DNA of 64,000 nt, taken from contig NZ_CP160452.1 in the NCBI RefSeq assembly GCF_041295575.1, forward strand, positions 2,852,001-2,916,000. The letters run 5' to 3'. The translations under genes and the position numbers were made by a program. Below are positions 24,167-32,230 of this stretch, piece by piece (position 1 is the first letter of the stretch; every line of letters begins with the position of its first letter). Origin of the DNA: Sporosarcina pasteurii. GTDB lineage: Bacteria; Bacillota; Bacilli; Bacillales_A; Planococcaceae. The notes under the pieces are model-generated. The model saw only the letters and a program-made list of their open reading frames with translations. It did not search any database and was not told the origin of the DNA.

Positions 24167-24209
24167 AAAGGCCGTCCAACCAGTCAAAATAGGCAGGTTG
24201 GACGGCTTT
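24167..24209. terminator. bidirectional terminator between metI and flavin reductase
   Basis: A long stem, GCCGTCCAACC/GGTTGGACGGC with flanking A and T runs on both sides, serves the two convergent genes. Confidence 0.88.
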
Positions 24210-24214
24210 GAAAG

Positions 24215-24709
24215 TTAAGATTGTGGATAAAACGTTTTAGGAATTTGGCCAAAAGTACGTTTATGATAGAGAAGAGGATCTTTCTCGTTATTTTGGATAT
24301 CTACTACTTCACCAATCATAATTGTATGGTCGCCAGCTTCAACTTTCTGATGAACTTTACATTGTAAAGTAGCTAATGAATCTTTCAGAACTGGTAAGCT
24401 TAGTTCGGACTTTTCCCACTCACATTGTGCAAAACGATCTGCAACACGACTTGCAAATAACTGACAGATGTCTCCTTGATCAGAAGCTAAAATATTCACT
24501 GAGAAACGCTCAACTTTTAAAAAGTCTTCATAGGATCCTGCATTTTTATCAATCGACCATAAAATAAGCAAAGGGTCTAGCGATACAGAAGCAAAAGAGT
24601 TCACCGTTAATCCCATCGGCTCATTTTGTTCGTTGAATGCTGTTACGACAGTGACACCCGTTGGATAATTTCCCATAACGGATTTGAAACTTTCTATCTT
24701 GTTGTCCAT
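24215..24709 (-). CDS. flavin reductase-domain protein
   Basis: The 164-residue protein has the FMN-binding split-barrel fold of the HpaC/NtaB flavin reductases: YPTGVTVVTA, MGLTVNSFASVSLDPLLILW, and the C-terminal GDHTIMIGEV. Such proteins reduce FMN or FAD with NAD(P)H for a partner monooxygenase. No monooxygenase is adjacent; the luciferase-like gene at 33064 is distant. GGAGG precedes the ATG. Confidence 0.85.
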   Translation of the reverse strand: MDNKIESFKSVMGNYPTGVTVVTAFNEQNEPMGLTVNSFASVSLDPLLILWSIDKNAGSYEDFLKVERFSVNILASDQGDICQLFASRVADRFAQCEWEKSELSLPVLKDSLATLQCKVHQKVEAGDHTIMIGEVVDIQNNEKDPLLYHKRTFGQIPKTFYPQS

Positions 24710-24965
24710 GATTCAAACCTCCATCATTATCTATCATCTATTATAGCGTACATGAAAATTGGCCAGTTGTGTCAATAAAATGCTTATTTTCGAATAAATC
24801 GACAACACCTTGTCAACTAAACTCGCACCTTGTCATTATTCTACTATACGAAGTACATGCAAGAGACGTTCCGATTTGTGAAAAACAAACGTGTAAAGTT
24901 GCGATTTACATATTAACTACCACACGTCTGTACACACCTTTTCCTGTACAGCGCAACTGCTCCCT

Positions 24966-25106
24966 TTATTTTGGTCTGCCTTTATACATAAAGATCCGGC
25001 GTCGTTTAAGTGCTGATTCTAGTTGTTGAATAAAGTTAGGATCAAGCCCTAATTTCTTAGCTTGATAATATGCCTTGATAAGTTCTTCATCTGTTAGACT
25101 TCTCAT
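24966..25106 (-). CDS. sda: Sda-like sporulation checkpoint protein (short gene)
   Basis: The 46-residue product begins MRSLTDEELIKAYYQAKKLG and ends in RRRIFMYKGRPK. It aligns by eye with B. subtilis Sda (LSDELLIESY...N.DFIELIENEIKRRS): an amphipathic helix, a turn at LDPNF, and a second helix ending in basic residues. Sda binds sporulation histidine kinases such as KinA and blocks autophosphorylation when replication is disturbed. No strong Shine-Dalgarno lies at ideal spacing (AAAGGGG is about 17 bases upstream), and I find no DnaA box in the upstream region. Confidence 0.8.
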   Translation of the reverse strand: MRSLTDEELIKAYYQAKKLGLDPNFIQQLESALKRRRIFMYKGRPK

Positions 25107-25268
25107 GATGCTGTACCGGAGTTCCCCTTTCTGGACGATTGTTAATGTCAGACAACGCGATAGTCCCTTACATTGATAAACCTGTTATACCAAGCCCCAT
25201 TAGGTTAGTAACAGGAAATATTAAGTTTTTATTTTATATCAAAATAAAAGGAATAGTCAAACAAAAAT

Positions 25269-25291
25269 AGAGCACAGCAATGATGTGCTCT
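25269..25291 (-). terminator. terminator of the FMN reductase gene
   Basis: An 8-bp stem AGAGCACA/TGTGCTCT with a 7-base loop is followed by ATTTTTG on the minus strand. Confidence 0.8.
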
Positions 25292-25349
25292 TTTGATTGT
25301 TATTCATTCCGGAACTAAAGCCGTTACAACTCAGGAAACCTGATTATAA

Positions 25350-25916
25350 TTATGCGTTTACTATTGTTTTTGTTTCGTTATAAAACGCCACAAAGCTTTC
25401 GACGACTTTGTCCAGGTAAGCGATTGTTGCTTCGTCTGTTAATTCTCCGGCTTCGTTGATTTTTTCATGAATTGAACCAATGTATACTTCATTTCCTGGT
25501 AAAATTTTCGGGGCTAATGCCGGGTTCGACAAGATTTCACGCAAGTGTAATTGGGCACGTACACTGCCTAAAACACCCATTGACGAGCCTACGATGAATG
25601 CAGGTTTATTTTGCAGCAAGTAGTCACCGCCGCGTGATAACCAATCAATTGCATTTTTCAATGGTGCTGGAATAGAGAAATTGTATTCAGGAACTGCAAA
25701 TAGAACTGCGTCGGAATCTTTAATTTCCGCTTTAAAATCTACTACGTCGTCTGATGGATTGTTTTCATTGTCGACTCCGTACATTTCCAAATTATTCAAG
25801 TAAACAGGTGTAATTTCTAATTTATCCGCATAACGTTGTCCCATATATTCAACCAACTTTAAGTTAAATGAACTTGAACTAGTACTCCCGATAATTGCTT
25901 TTATTTTAATTGTCAT
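25350..25916 (-). CDS. NAD(P)H-dependent FMN reductase / quinone reductase
   Basis: The 188-residue flavodoxin-fold protein shows the FMN phosphate loop GSTSSSSFN near 10-18, PEYNFSIPAPLKNAIDWLSR (about 96-115) and GSSMGVLGSVRAQLHLR. The family (PF03358) reduces quinones, azo dyes, chromate or free FMN. A TACT-N7-AGTA palindrome in its promoter resembles the operator of the YodB-type DUF24 repressors that control quinone reductases, which supports a quinone or thiol stress role. AAGGGAG precedes the ATG. Confidence 0.85.
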   Translation of the reverse strand: MTIKIKAIIGSTSSSSFNLKLVEYMGQRYADKLEITPVYLNNLEMYGVDNENNPSDDVVDFKAEIKDSDAVLFAVPEYNFSIPAPLKNAIDWLSRGGDYLLQNKPAFIVGSSMGVLGSVRAQLHLREILSNPALAPKILPGNEVYIGSIHEKINEAGELTDEATIAYLDKVVESFVAFYNETKTIVNA

Positions 25917-25973
25917 GTTACAAAACTCCCTTTTCTATTTATATATGATTCCTCGGAAAAACTGTCTTGAATT

Positions 25974-25992
25974 CATACTAATTAGTAGTATG
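25974..25992 (-). promoter_or_regulatory. YodB-like operator palindrome
   Basis: CATACTAATTAGTAGTATG contains TACT (25976-25979), seven bases, and AGTA (25987-25990). It lies 58-76 bases upstream of the FMN reductase start. The repressor gene is not in the window. Confidence 0.55.
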
Positions 25993-26063
25993 CAATATTA
26001 TTTTAGAAAAGGGAATTATTTTGCTCATTTATAGTCCCCATATTGATGCGCGAATTAAACGAA

Positions 26064-26098
26064 AAGACCTTTCACCAGTTTTATCGATGAAAGGCCTT
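26064..26098 (-). terminator. terminator of the CDF transporter gene
   Basis: The stem AAGGCCTTTCA/TGAAAGGTCTT (one G-U) is followed by a short T-rich tract on the minus strand. Confidence 0.75.
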
Positions 26099-26114
26099 GA
26101 GAGATTGCAAACGA

Positions 26115-27017
26115 TTATTCCTCTTTCTCATACCACGGATTTAAATGAATGAGTACCTCGTCCACATCTTCATTTTGTTCCATAATGGTTTTCTTGATTT
26201 CACGAATAATATCGTGTCCTTCTTGAATGGTTAACGTCCCATCGACACCAATCCGCAAATCGACCAAAACATAATGGCCGTGTTCCCTAGCGCGAAGTCG
26301 GTCAATTCTTTTCACTTCAGGAACCGACAGTATTAGCTCTGTAAAACTGTCCAATCGTTCTTGCTCCACACTTTTCTCCATTAATGTATCAAGTGCTTCT
26401 TTCCCCATGCCATAAGCAAGTTTGAAGACTAAAATCGTGACAATGATGCCGGCAATTGGATCCCCGTAAGATAGGATTTTAATCCCATAATGGTCACCAA
26501 CAAGTGCGAGTCCAATTCCTGCAACTGCGGCCAGTGATGCATACACATCCGCCAAATGGTCATAAGCCGTTGCGATTAACCCTTTACTATTGACCCTTTT
26601 ACCAATCCGAATTGTATATACGTATAAAACTTGTTTTGCCACAAGTGACACAATCGCTGTAATAAATGCAATAATACTCGCCTTTTCCGGTTCCGCAAAG
26701 AAAGCTGAAATCGACTCATAGGCAATATAAATTGCAGCCAATCCCAAGATAATCGCCACAATCGCAGAGCTAATCACTTCCGCTTTTCCGTGCCCATATG
26801 GATGGTCCTCATCCGCCGGGCGCTGAGAAATCCGCATCGATGTCAATGCAGCGCCACTCGCCACCACGTCCCCCGCATTATGATAACCGTCCGCAAGCAA
26901 TACTGGACTATTAAATAGCGTTCCAACAACAATCTTTACGATCGTCAGTACAATATTGCTAATTAAACTGATCCAACCCGCGAGAATCGGTGCCCGATCA
27001 TGGAATTCTTGCATCAT
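26115..27017 (-). CDS. cation diffusion facilitator transporter
   Basis: The 300-residue protein has six membrane segments and a C-terminal cytoplasmic domain (from about residue 210). The metal-site helices carry HNAGD in segment 2 (about residue 46-50) and DHLAD in segment 5 (about 152-156), and DEDHPYGHGKAE follows segment 2. CDF proteins export zinc, manganese, iron or cobalt in exchange for protons. His at the first site is common in zinc-type members, so zinc is a guess. A short leader frame and a hairpin lie just upstream. Confidence 0.88.
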   Translation of the reverse strand: MMQEFHDRAPILAGWISLISNIVLTIVKIVVGTLFNSPVLLADGYHNAGDVVASGAALTSMRISQRPADEDHPYGHGKAEVISSAIVAIILGLAAIYIAYESISAFFAEPEKASIIAFITAIVSLVAKQVLYVYTIRIGKRVNSKGLIATAYDHLADVYASLAAVAGIGLALVGDHYGIKILSYGDPIAGIIVTILVFKLAYGMGKEALDTLMEKSVEQERLDSFTELILSVPEVKRIDRLRAREHGHYVLVDLRIGVDGTLTIQEGHDIIREIKKTIMEQNEDVDEVLIHLNPWYEKEE

Positions 27018-27056
27018 TTATTAGCCCCCCTTTAAAAATTCTTTCCCTTAGGCAAC

Positions 27057-27088
27057 AAAACCCCTGACCGTCACCAGTCAAGGGTTTT
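27057..27088 (-). terminator. hairpin/terminator between symporter and CDF genes
   Basis: On the minus strand AAAACCCTTGAC pairs with GTCAGGGGTTTT (one mismatch). It is followed by only a weak T tract. It lies 123 bases after the symporter stop and 40 bases before the CDF start, so it may end the first or attenuate the second. Confidence 0.55.
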
Positions 27089-27130
27089 AGTGTAATTGTA
27101 TGTGTTATCAATCAATAAAGAACGATTCAT
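27071..27130 (-). CDS. possible leader peptide upstream of the CDF gene
   Basis: The frame encodes 19 residues, MNRSLLIDNTYNYTKTLDW. AAGGTG lies upstream at workable spacing, and a TACAAT -10-like box lies about 40 bases further up. Its last codons and stop lie inside the hairpin at 27057-27088, the geometry expected for translation-dependent attenuation. Nothing else supports expression. Confidence 0.3.
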   Translation of the reverse strand: MNRSLLIDNTYNYTKTLDW

Positions 27131-27210
27131 CTCGTCACCTTCTATAGTATTCGCTTCTTTTTATTGTACCATTAAATCATCCGCATCGTGAGAAGTACGA
27201 CATCGAAACG

Positions 27211-28554
27211 TCAAATAAAACCGAGCATATTCAAAAACACAATTGCAATCGTAAAAGGAACAACCCACTTCATCAAAAGCCGCCAAGTCCTATACAGCGA
27301 AGGCGAGCCTTTCGTATTCAAATAAAACTCTTCCTTCACTAGCTTCTTATCCATTTTATGAACAATAAACAGCGCAATTAGAAAACTGCCAAACGGAAGA
27401 AGAAGATTACTTACGAGGTAGTCTGTCCCATCGAAGATACTTTTATTAAAAATTGTAAATGTTGATAGGCTACTCGATGACAAAGCCGCTGGAATCGCAG
27501 CAATAAAGATGACAACGCCTGACATCCACGTCACCCATTTACGTGAACGTTTACCACTTTCGGTTGCAGCAGCCACGACAATTTCATATAAACTAAATGA
27601 GGACGTCAACGTCGCGAATAAAAATAATAATAAAAATAGCGCTAAAAATAGTTCCCCTAATGGAATTTGAGAAAAAATAGATGGTAACACAATAAATAAT
27701 AAACCTGGTCCTTCTGCCGGCTCATAACCAAATGCGAAGACGACAGGGAAAATCGCCAAACCAGCCAACAACGATACGAAAATATTTAAACCGACGACTG
27801 TGCCCGCGGAAGATGGTAGGCTGACATCTTTCTTCAAATAAGAGCTATACGTCACCATACAAGAAAATCCAACAGCTAACGAGAAAAACGATTGGCCTAA
27901 TGCATACAATAACGATTCACCCGTGATGTTTGAAAAGTCAGGCGCTAAGAAAAACTTTACGCCTTCCCATGCACCGTCCAACGTTAACGCGCGGATGACA
28001 AGAATGACAAAGAAGATAAATAATAAGGGCATCATATATTTATTCGCTTTTTCAATTCCCGCTTGAATGCCCGACGACACCACAAAAATGTTCGCCAATG
28101 TAAAAGCAACCAAACCGACAATAGTAATCCACGGCGTTCCAATGACAGTTTCAAACAACACAGGATAATCCGCCCCGCCGCCAATCACTTTTCCAAAAAC
28201 AGACATCACACTGTAGACGAGCACCCAACCGCCAACAACGCTATAAAAGGATAATAATAAAAAACACCCGACAACGCCGAGCCTTCCAATCCAAACCGAC
28301 AAACTTTCCGGGGCAAGCTTTTTATACGCACTAATCGCCTCTTTACCTGCCCCTCTGCCGATAATAAACTCTGAAATCAGCATCGGCAAACCAATTAGGA
28401 CTGTAAACGCGACAAAAATAAGGAAGAATGCGCCTCCGCCACTCATTCCAGTGACATATGGAAACTTCCAAATGGCCCCCAATCCGATGGCCGCTCCAGC
28501 GGAAGATAAAATAAACCCTAACTTAGAGGACCACTGCTCTGTTTTCTCATTCAT
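27211..28554 (-). CDS. neurotransmitter:sodium symporter-family transporter
   Basis: The 447-residue membrane protein belongs to the SNF/NSS family (LeuT-like, YocR-like). The first segment carries the sodium/substrate loop SSAGAAIGLGAIWKFPYVTG, and GGGAFFLIF follows. Bacterial members co-transport amino acids with sodium; the substrate is unknown. I chose the ATG at 28554 because a G-rich ribosome binding site lies just before it; an in-frame start at 28587 lacks one. About 11 segments are visible. Confidence 0.88.
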   Translation of the reverse strand: MNEKTEQWSSKLGFILSSAGAAIGLGAIWKFPYVTGMSGGGAFFLIFVAFTVLIGLPMLISEFIIGRGAGKEAISAYKKLAPESLSVWIGRLGVVGCFLLLSFYSVVGGWVLVYSVMSVFGKVIGGGADYPVLFETVIGTPWITIVGLVAFTLANIFVVSSGIQAGIEKANKYMMPLLFIFFVILVIRALTLDGAWEGVKFFLAPDFSNITGESLLYALGQSFFSLAVGFSCMVTYSSYLKKDVSLPSSAGTVVGLNIFVSLLAGLAIFPVVFAFGYEPAEGPGLLFIVLPSIFSQIPLGELFLALFLLLFLFATLTSSFSLYEIVVAAATESGKRSRKWVTWMSGVVIFIAAIPAALSSSSLSTFTIFNKSIFDGTDYLVSNLLLPFGSFLIALFIVHKMDKKLVKEEFYLNTKGSPSLYRTWRLLMKWVVPFTIAIVFLNMLGFI

Positions 28555-28714
28555 ACCTATCCCCCCCCTGTTATCAATGATATGCAATCATTCACATCAC
28601 AACGATCAATTTTAATCTAATAGTTTATTTTAACATCCTTAATACTTTATAAGCAATTAATTGGATGAAGTACTGTTTTATCCATTTATTTGGGTTTTTT
28701 AGCCAGGGGGAGGG

Positions 28715-28845
28715 GGAATTCCTAAGGCCGAGCGTGGAATTCGATTGACGTGGAGAGGAATTCACGACGAGGAGCGGAGTTCACGTGCGATTGCGCGGAA
28801 TTCAAAAGGCCGGGCGCGGTGTTCTAGAGCGGTTGCGGGGCATTC
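28715..28845. repeat. degenerate GC-rich 21-bp tandem repeat array
   Basis: Seven units each begin with GGAATTC or a one- or two-base variant (GGAGTTC, GGTGTTC, GGCATTC). They start at 28715, 28736, 28757, 28776, 28797, 28818 and 28839. The period is 21 except one 19-base unit. The 14 bases between cores are GC-rich and degenerate, unlike the AT-rich surroundings. The rest of the 28555-28898 gap holds no gene. Confidence 0.8.
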
Positions 28846-28898
28846 ACCGGATATCCCAAAAGCAAGCTTAGCAGAAATAATTTGAAGGCAAAATAAAA

Positions 28899-28921
28899 CC
28901 GCCAGTTTCCATAACTGACGG
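28899..28921 (-). terminator. terminator of the bioY-hotdog operon
   Basis: A 9-bp stem CCGTCAGTT/AACTGGCGG is followed by TTTTATTTT on the minus strand, directly after the last gene. Confidence 0.88.
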
Positions 28922-28924
28922 CGC

Positions 28925-29266
28925 TTACCCCACAACAATTCCCCTCACAACAAGTTCTCCCCGACAAATCCCACTAACACGGTATTCCTTTCCTTTAGGA
29001 ACGACTTGCACCGTGACAAAATCATCCACATAAACGGGCGCTAAGAAGGTAAATTCATAGCTTTGCATAAATTGATGTGGCTCTAAACATTCATTCACCA
29101 CGATGCTCACCATTTTTGCCATCGTTAGCATCCCATGTGCGATTTCCCCTGAAAAACCGGCCGCTTTCGCAGATGCTTCATTAAGATGAATCGGATTTCG
29201 ATCATGTGACACGTCGGCATAACGTTCAATATCACCTCTAGTTACTTGAAATTGAAACTTCATCAT
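28925..29266 (-). CDS. MaoC-like hotdog dehydratase, catalytic-type subunit
   Basis: The 113-residue single hotdog domain carries the hydratase-2 signature YADVSHDRNPIHLNEASAKA followed by GFSGEIAHGM (residues about 17-45). The Asp and His of DRNPIH are the expected catalytic pair for hydration of trans-2-enoyl thioesters. The ATG overlaps the stop of the preceding gene (ATGA). With that neighbour it resembles the HadA/HadB pairs of actinobacteria, where one subunit is catalytic and the other supports substrate binding. The substrate in this operon is unknown. Confidence 0.82.
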   Translation of the reverse strand: MMKFQFQVTRGDIERYADVSHDRNPIHLNEASAKAAGFSGEIAHGMLTMAKMVSIVVNECLEPHQFMQSYEFTFLAPVYVDDFVTVQVVPKGKEYRVSGICRGELVVRGIVVG

Positions 29267-29661
29267 GTTGTATCCCCTACCACAAGATGCGAAGTCCCTT
29301 GAAAGCAAAGTTCGCCAGACTTGTCGTAAATCGACAAAGTTTCTTCACGAAACGTATACGACTTTCTCGATACAACATTGGTAAGTGTGATATCGCCCGT
29401 ATATTCTTCGTCAATAAACATCCGCCGAAAAGTAGAACATTCTTGTTTCCGATGAATCATGACGCCGCCGTCATGTTCCCAAGGAATCGTAAACAATCGA
29501 TACATTATCAGCGGCATCGTCGATGGAAGTGGAATCGTTTGGAATCCGTGCGATTTCGCATAGTCCCCACATGTATATAACTTATTTTCCTCGCCGATTG
29601 CTTCACAATACTGCAGCACATCTTCTTTCGTAAAGACAATTGATTCTGTCGATGTTTTCAC
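29263..29661 (-). CDS. MaoC N-terminal-like hotdog protein, partner subunit
   Basis: The 132-residue protein matches the HadA/FAS1-dehydratase-region type: FTKEDVLQYCEAIGEENKLYT, GFQTIPLPSTMP, a hydrophobic helix, and GGVMIHRKQECSTFRRMFIDEEY. It lacks the Asp/His pair of its neighbour, so it is probably the non-catalytic half of a heterodimeric hydratase. The genes overlap at both ends (4 bases each with the thiolase-like gene and the catalytic subunit), which indicates coupled translation. Confidence 0.75.
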   Translation of the reverse strand: MKTSTESIVFTKEDVLQYCEAIGEENKLYTCGDYAKSHGFQTIPLPSTMPLIMYRLFTIPWEHDGGVMIHRKQECSTFRRMFIDEEYTGDITLTNVVSRKSYTFREETLSIYDKSGELCFQGTSHLVVGDTT

Positions 29662-30755
29662 TGAATCACCTCGAATAAAACAGCAAGTCCGACGCCGCCC
29701 GCACTGCCAATTGCCGCAAGCACATACCGGACATCTTTCCTTCTCTGCACTTCATAAAAAAGGCGTGTTACGAGTATCGCCCCCGATGCACCGTATGGAT
29801 GACCTGTCGTTAACGCACCGCCCGATACATTTAACTTTTCAACTGGAATTGTTAATTCATCCTGACAAGCAACTATTTTGGAGGCAAATGCTTCATTAAT
29901 TTCAATTAAATCAATATCATCTATCGTTAACTGATTGCGTTGCAATAGTTTTGTAATCGCCGGAACTGGAGTGATGCCTGGATAATTTGGATGAATCCCG
30001 CTCACTTCGCTATCTTGAAAACGAAGAATCAGTTGCATGCCGAGTTCATTCGCCAACTGCTCATCCATCACAACGACGGCCGCCGCCCCGTCATGAATGC
30101 CACAACTGTTGGCCGCTGTCACCGTTCCATTTTCCAAATCAAAAATCGGCTTCGCACGGTTTACGATGCGCGCCATATCACGTTTTTTCCGAAAAACTTC
30201 ATCATGCGTAATGCCATCATAAGCAATGATTTCCTCAGTATAGAAGCCTTCATCGTATGCCGACCAACTTCGCCTGTAACTTTCCAACGCGTAGTCATCT
30301 TGCACAGCTTTCGTCATCCCATACTTTTGGGCAACGTTCTCCGCGCCAACGCCCATATCCGGATCCCCAATATGCGTCGGCGCAAATTGGGCACGTTTAG
30401 GAAATGGCGACGTACTCGCACTTTCAACGCCACCCGCAACATAGCAATCCCCTGCCCCACCTTGAATAAATAGGGAAGCCGTTCGAATCGCTTCAAGCCC
30501 CGCGCTACATTGCCGGTCAATTGTCATGCCCGAAATCGATAACGGAAGTCCAGCTTCCAAAGCTGATAAACGAGCGATATTCCCGCCAGGTCCAACCACA
30601 TTACCCAAAATGACTTCGTCAATCCAGTCTTCAATGCCAGTGGATAAACCTTGTAGCAACGGCGCGGCCATTTTATGGGGAGGTACATCTTTAAACATGC
30701 CACCTTTCCTACCTATGGGTGTTCGTTTCGCTCTCACAATCACTGCACGTTTAAT
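29658..30755 (-). CDS. thiolase-like protein lacking the second catalytic cysteine
   Basis: The thiolase fold is clear: nucleophile Cys in DRQCSAGLEA (about residue 83), NEAFA, and GGALTTGHPYGASGA. At the C-terminus the usual CIGGG motif is replaced by AIGSAGGVG, so the acid/base Cys is Ala. That would impair ordinary acyl-CoA acetyltransfer. Homology (KRAVIVRAKRTPIG) and GGAGGTGGG seven bases upstream point to an ATT start at 30755; the first conventional start is GTG at 30743, 17 bases from that site. The homologue in B. subtilis yhfUTS is yhfS. Confidence 0.8.
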   Translation of the reverse strand: MKRAVIVRAKRTPIGRKGGMFKDVPPHKMAAPLLQGLSTGIEDWIDEVILGNVVGPGGNIARLSALEAGLPLSISGMTIDRQCSAGLEAIRTASLFIQGGAGDCYVAGGVESASTSPFPKRAQFAPTHIGDPDMGVGAENVAQKYGMTKAVQDDYALESYRRSWSAYDEGFYTEEIIAYDGITHDEVFRKKRDMARIVNRAKPIFDLENGTVTAANSCGIHDGAAAVVVMDEQLANELGMQLILRFQDSEVSGIHPNYPGITPVPAITKLLQRNQLTIDDIDLIEINEAFASKIVACQDELTIPVEKLNVSGGALTTGHPYGASGAILVTRLFYEVQRRKDVRYVLAAIGSAGGVGLAVLFEVIQ

Positions 30756-32217
30756 GTTGACCCACCTCCGCCGGTAAAAGCTTTTCTAATGCATGCCGTG
30801 CAATTTTTCCACTCGTTGTATAGTCGAATGCCTCAACAAAATACCACTTCTTTGGCACTTTGAAGGTTGATAATTGATCACGACAAAGCTTTCGCAATTC
30901 ACTTCTGGGCACATCTCCTTGAATAAATGCAACCGGAACTTGTCCCCAGTAACGATTTTCAACACCAATGACCGCGGCTTCTTCTACATCGGGATGTGTA
31001 AGCAACACTGCTTCTACTTCTTCGGGATAAACATTTTCTCCGCCGCAAATTATCATACTCTTTTCACGGCCGACCAAATAAAGGAACCCCTCATCGTCCA
31101 AGTAGCCCAGATCATCAACCGTAACCCAACCATTCTCATCTTGAAGTGTTTGTAAAACGTCGGTATTCGGTTGAACATAACCCGCAAACAGCAACGGACT
31201 TTTCACATAGATTTTTCCAATCACACCGTTTTCAACTTCATTTCCGTTTGCATCTCGGATTTCAAGGTGAACACCATCACAAGCCTTTCCAACAGACATC
31301 GGCTTTTCTTGATTCCACGCATCATGTAAATAGGTTACAAAACTTAATTCACTTGCTCCGTAAAATTCATACATCATCATATTCGGAAACCGCTTACGAA
31401 TTTTATTCTTCGACGCTTCATTCCATTTGGCACCAGAAGAAATGATTTTAAATGGCTGTTTCATTTGAATACTTTGCGCAACAATAGCTTCATTCATCGT
31501 CGGCACTGTATAAATTACCGTAATAGGCAAACGTTGCATCCAATCCAATACGTTGCGCGGCGAAAATGTAGGTTGTAAATAAACTGTCCCGCCCAAATAC
31601 AACGTGCAAATTGCACCGTATAAAAAATGAGAATGAACGAGTGCCCCTGGAATGAGCACATGGTCTGTTCCTGACAATTCCAAATTATTTCGGCTACTCG
31701 AGAAACTTTTGATCCACGACTGATGATGACGGACAAATGCTTTCGGTACACCCGTCGTTCCCGATGTAAAGCCCATATAAAACAGCGTTTCTTCAACACT
31801 CTGTACTTGCATCACCGTTTCTGCCTCTTGAATGTTTTCCGCAATCTCTTCCCAAATCAAAACCTCATGGGAATTCAACCCAAAACGTTGCGATAAAGCC
31901 TTCGTAGTGATAACAATCGACGGTTTCGCTAACGCTAGGCGCTGTTCAAGTTCGCCGCGTTTCCATTTCACATCGAGCGGAACCACAATTAAACCCGCTG
32001 CCGATGCACCCGCAAACAACTGTAAAAAAGGAATGCCATTCGGTAATAAAATACCGACATTCCCTTCTTTACCTACTGAGTTAGTTAACCAATTCGCAGT
32101 TTTTTGAATCAGTTCTGCCCAATCGCGATAATTTATTGCCAGATTTTCTGTATAAACCGCGATTTTTTCTGGATGATTCTTGACATGCATTTCATATGTA
32201 CTCGTAATAAAAGCCAT
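30751..32217 (-). CDS. acyl-CoA synthetase, AMP-binding family
   Basis: The 488-residue enzyme activates a carboxylic acid as acyl-AMP and then acyl-CoA. It shows the P-loop MGFTSGTTGVPKAF (about 148-161), EFYGASELSF, the TVDDLGYLDDEGFLYLVGR hinge region, and the catalytic lysine in TTSGKIARHAL near the C-terminus. It follows bioY by 13 bases under a BirA operator, as yhfT does in B. subtilis. A dicarboxylate such as pimelate, or a fatty acid that supplies pimeloyl groups, is a reasonable but unproven substrate. GAGGTG precedes the ATG. Confidence 0.88.
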   Translation of the reverse strand: MAFITSTYEMHVKNHPEKIAVYTENLAINYRDWAELIQKTANWLTNSVGKEGNVGILLPNGIPFLQLFAGASAAGLIVVPLDVKWKRGELEQRLALAKPSIVITTKALSQRFGLNSHEVLIWEEIAENIQEAETVMQVQSVEETLFYMGFTSGTTGVPKAFVRHHQSWIKSFSSSRNNLELSGTDHVLIPGALVHSHFLYGAICTLYLGGTVYLQPTFSPRNVLDWMQRLPITVIYTVPTMNEAIVAQSIQMKQPFKIISSGAKWNEASKNKIRKRFPNMMMYEFYGASELSFVTYLHDAWNQEKPMSVGKACDGVHLEIRDANGNEVENGVIGKIYVKSPLLFAGYVQPNTDVLQTLQDENGWVTVDDLGYLDDEGFLYLVGREKSMIICGGENVYPEEVEAVLLTHPDVEEAAVIGVENRYWGQVPVAFIQGDVPRSELRKLCRDQLSTFKVPKKWYFVEAFDYTTSGKIARHALEKLLPAEVGQH

Positions 32218-32230
32218 GAAATCACCTCAA

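Noticed and set aside
24769-25029. An 86-codon plus-strand frame
   Set aside because: It is antisense to the sda gene and has no ribosome binding site.
25107-25349. DnaA boxes upstream of sda
   Set aside because: The closest matches to TTATNCACA have at least two mismatches in key positions.
28715-28845. CRISPR-like array
   Set aside because: Repeats are only 7 bases long with 12-14 base spacers, the cores are degenerate, and no cas genes are nearby.
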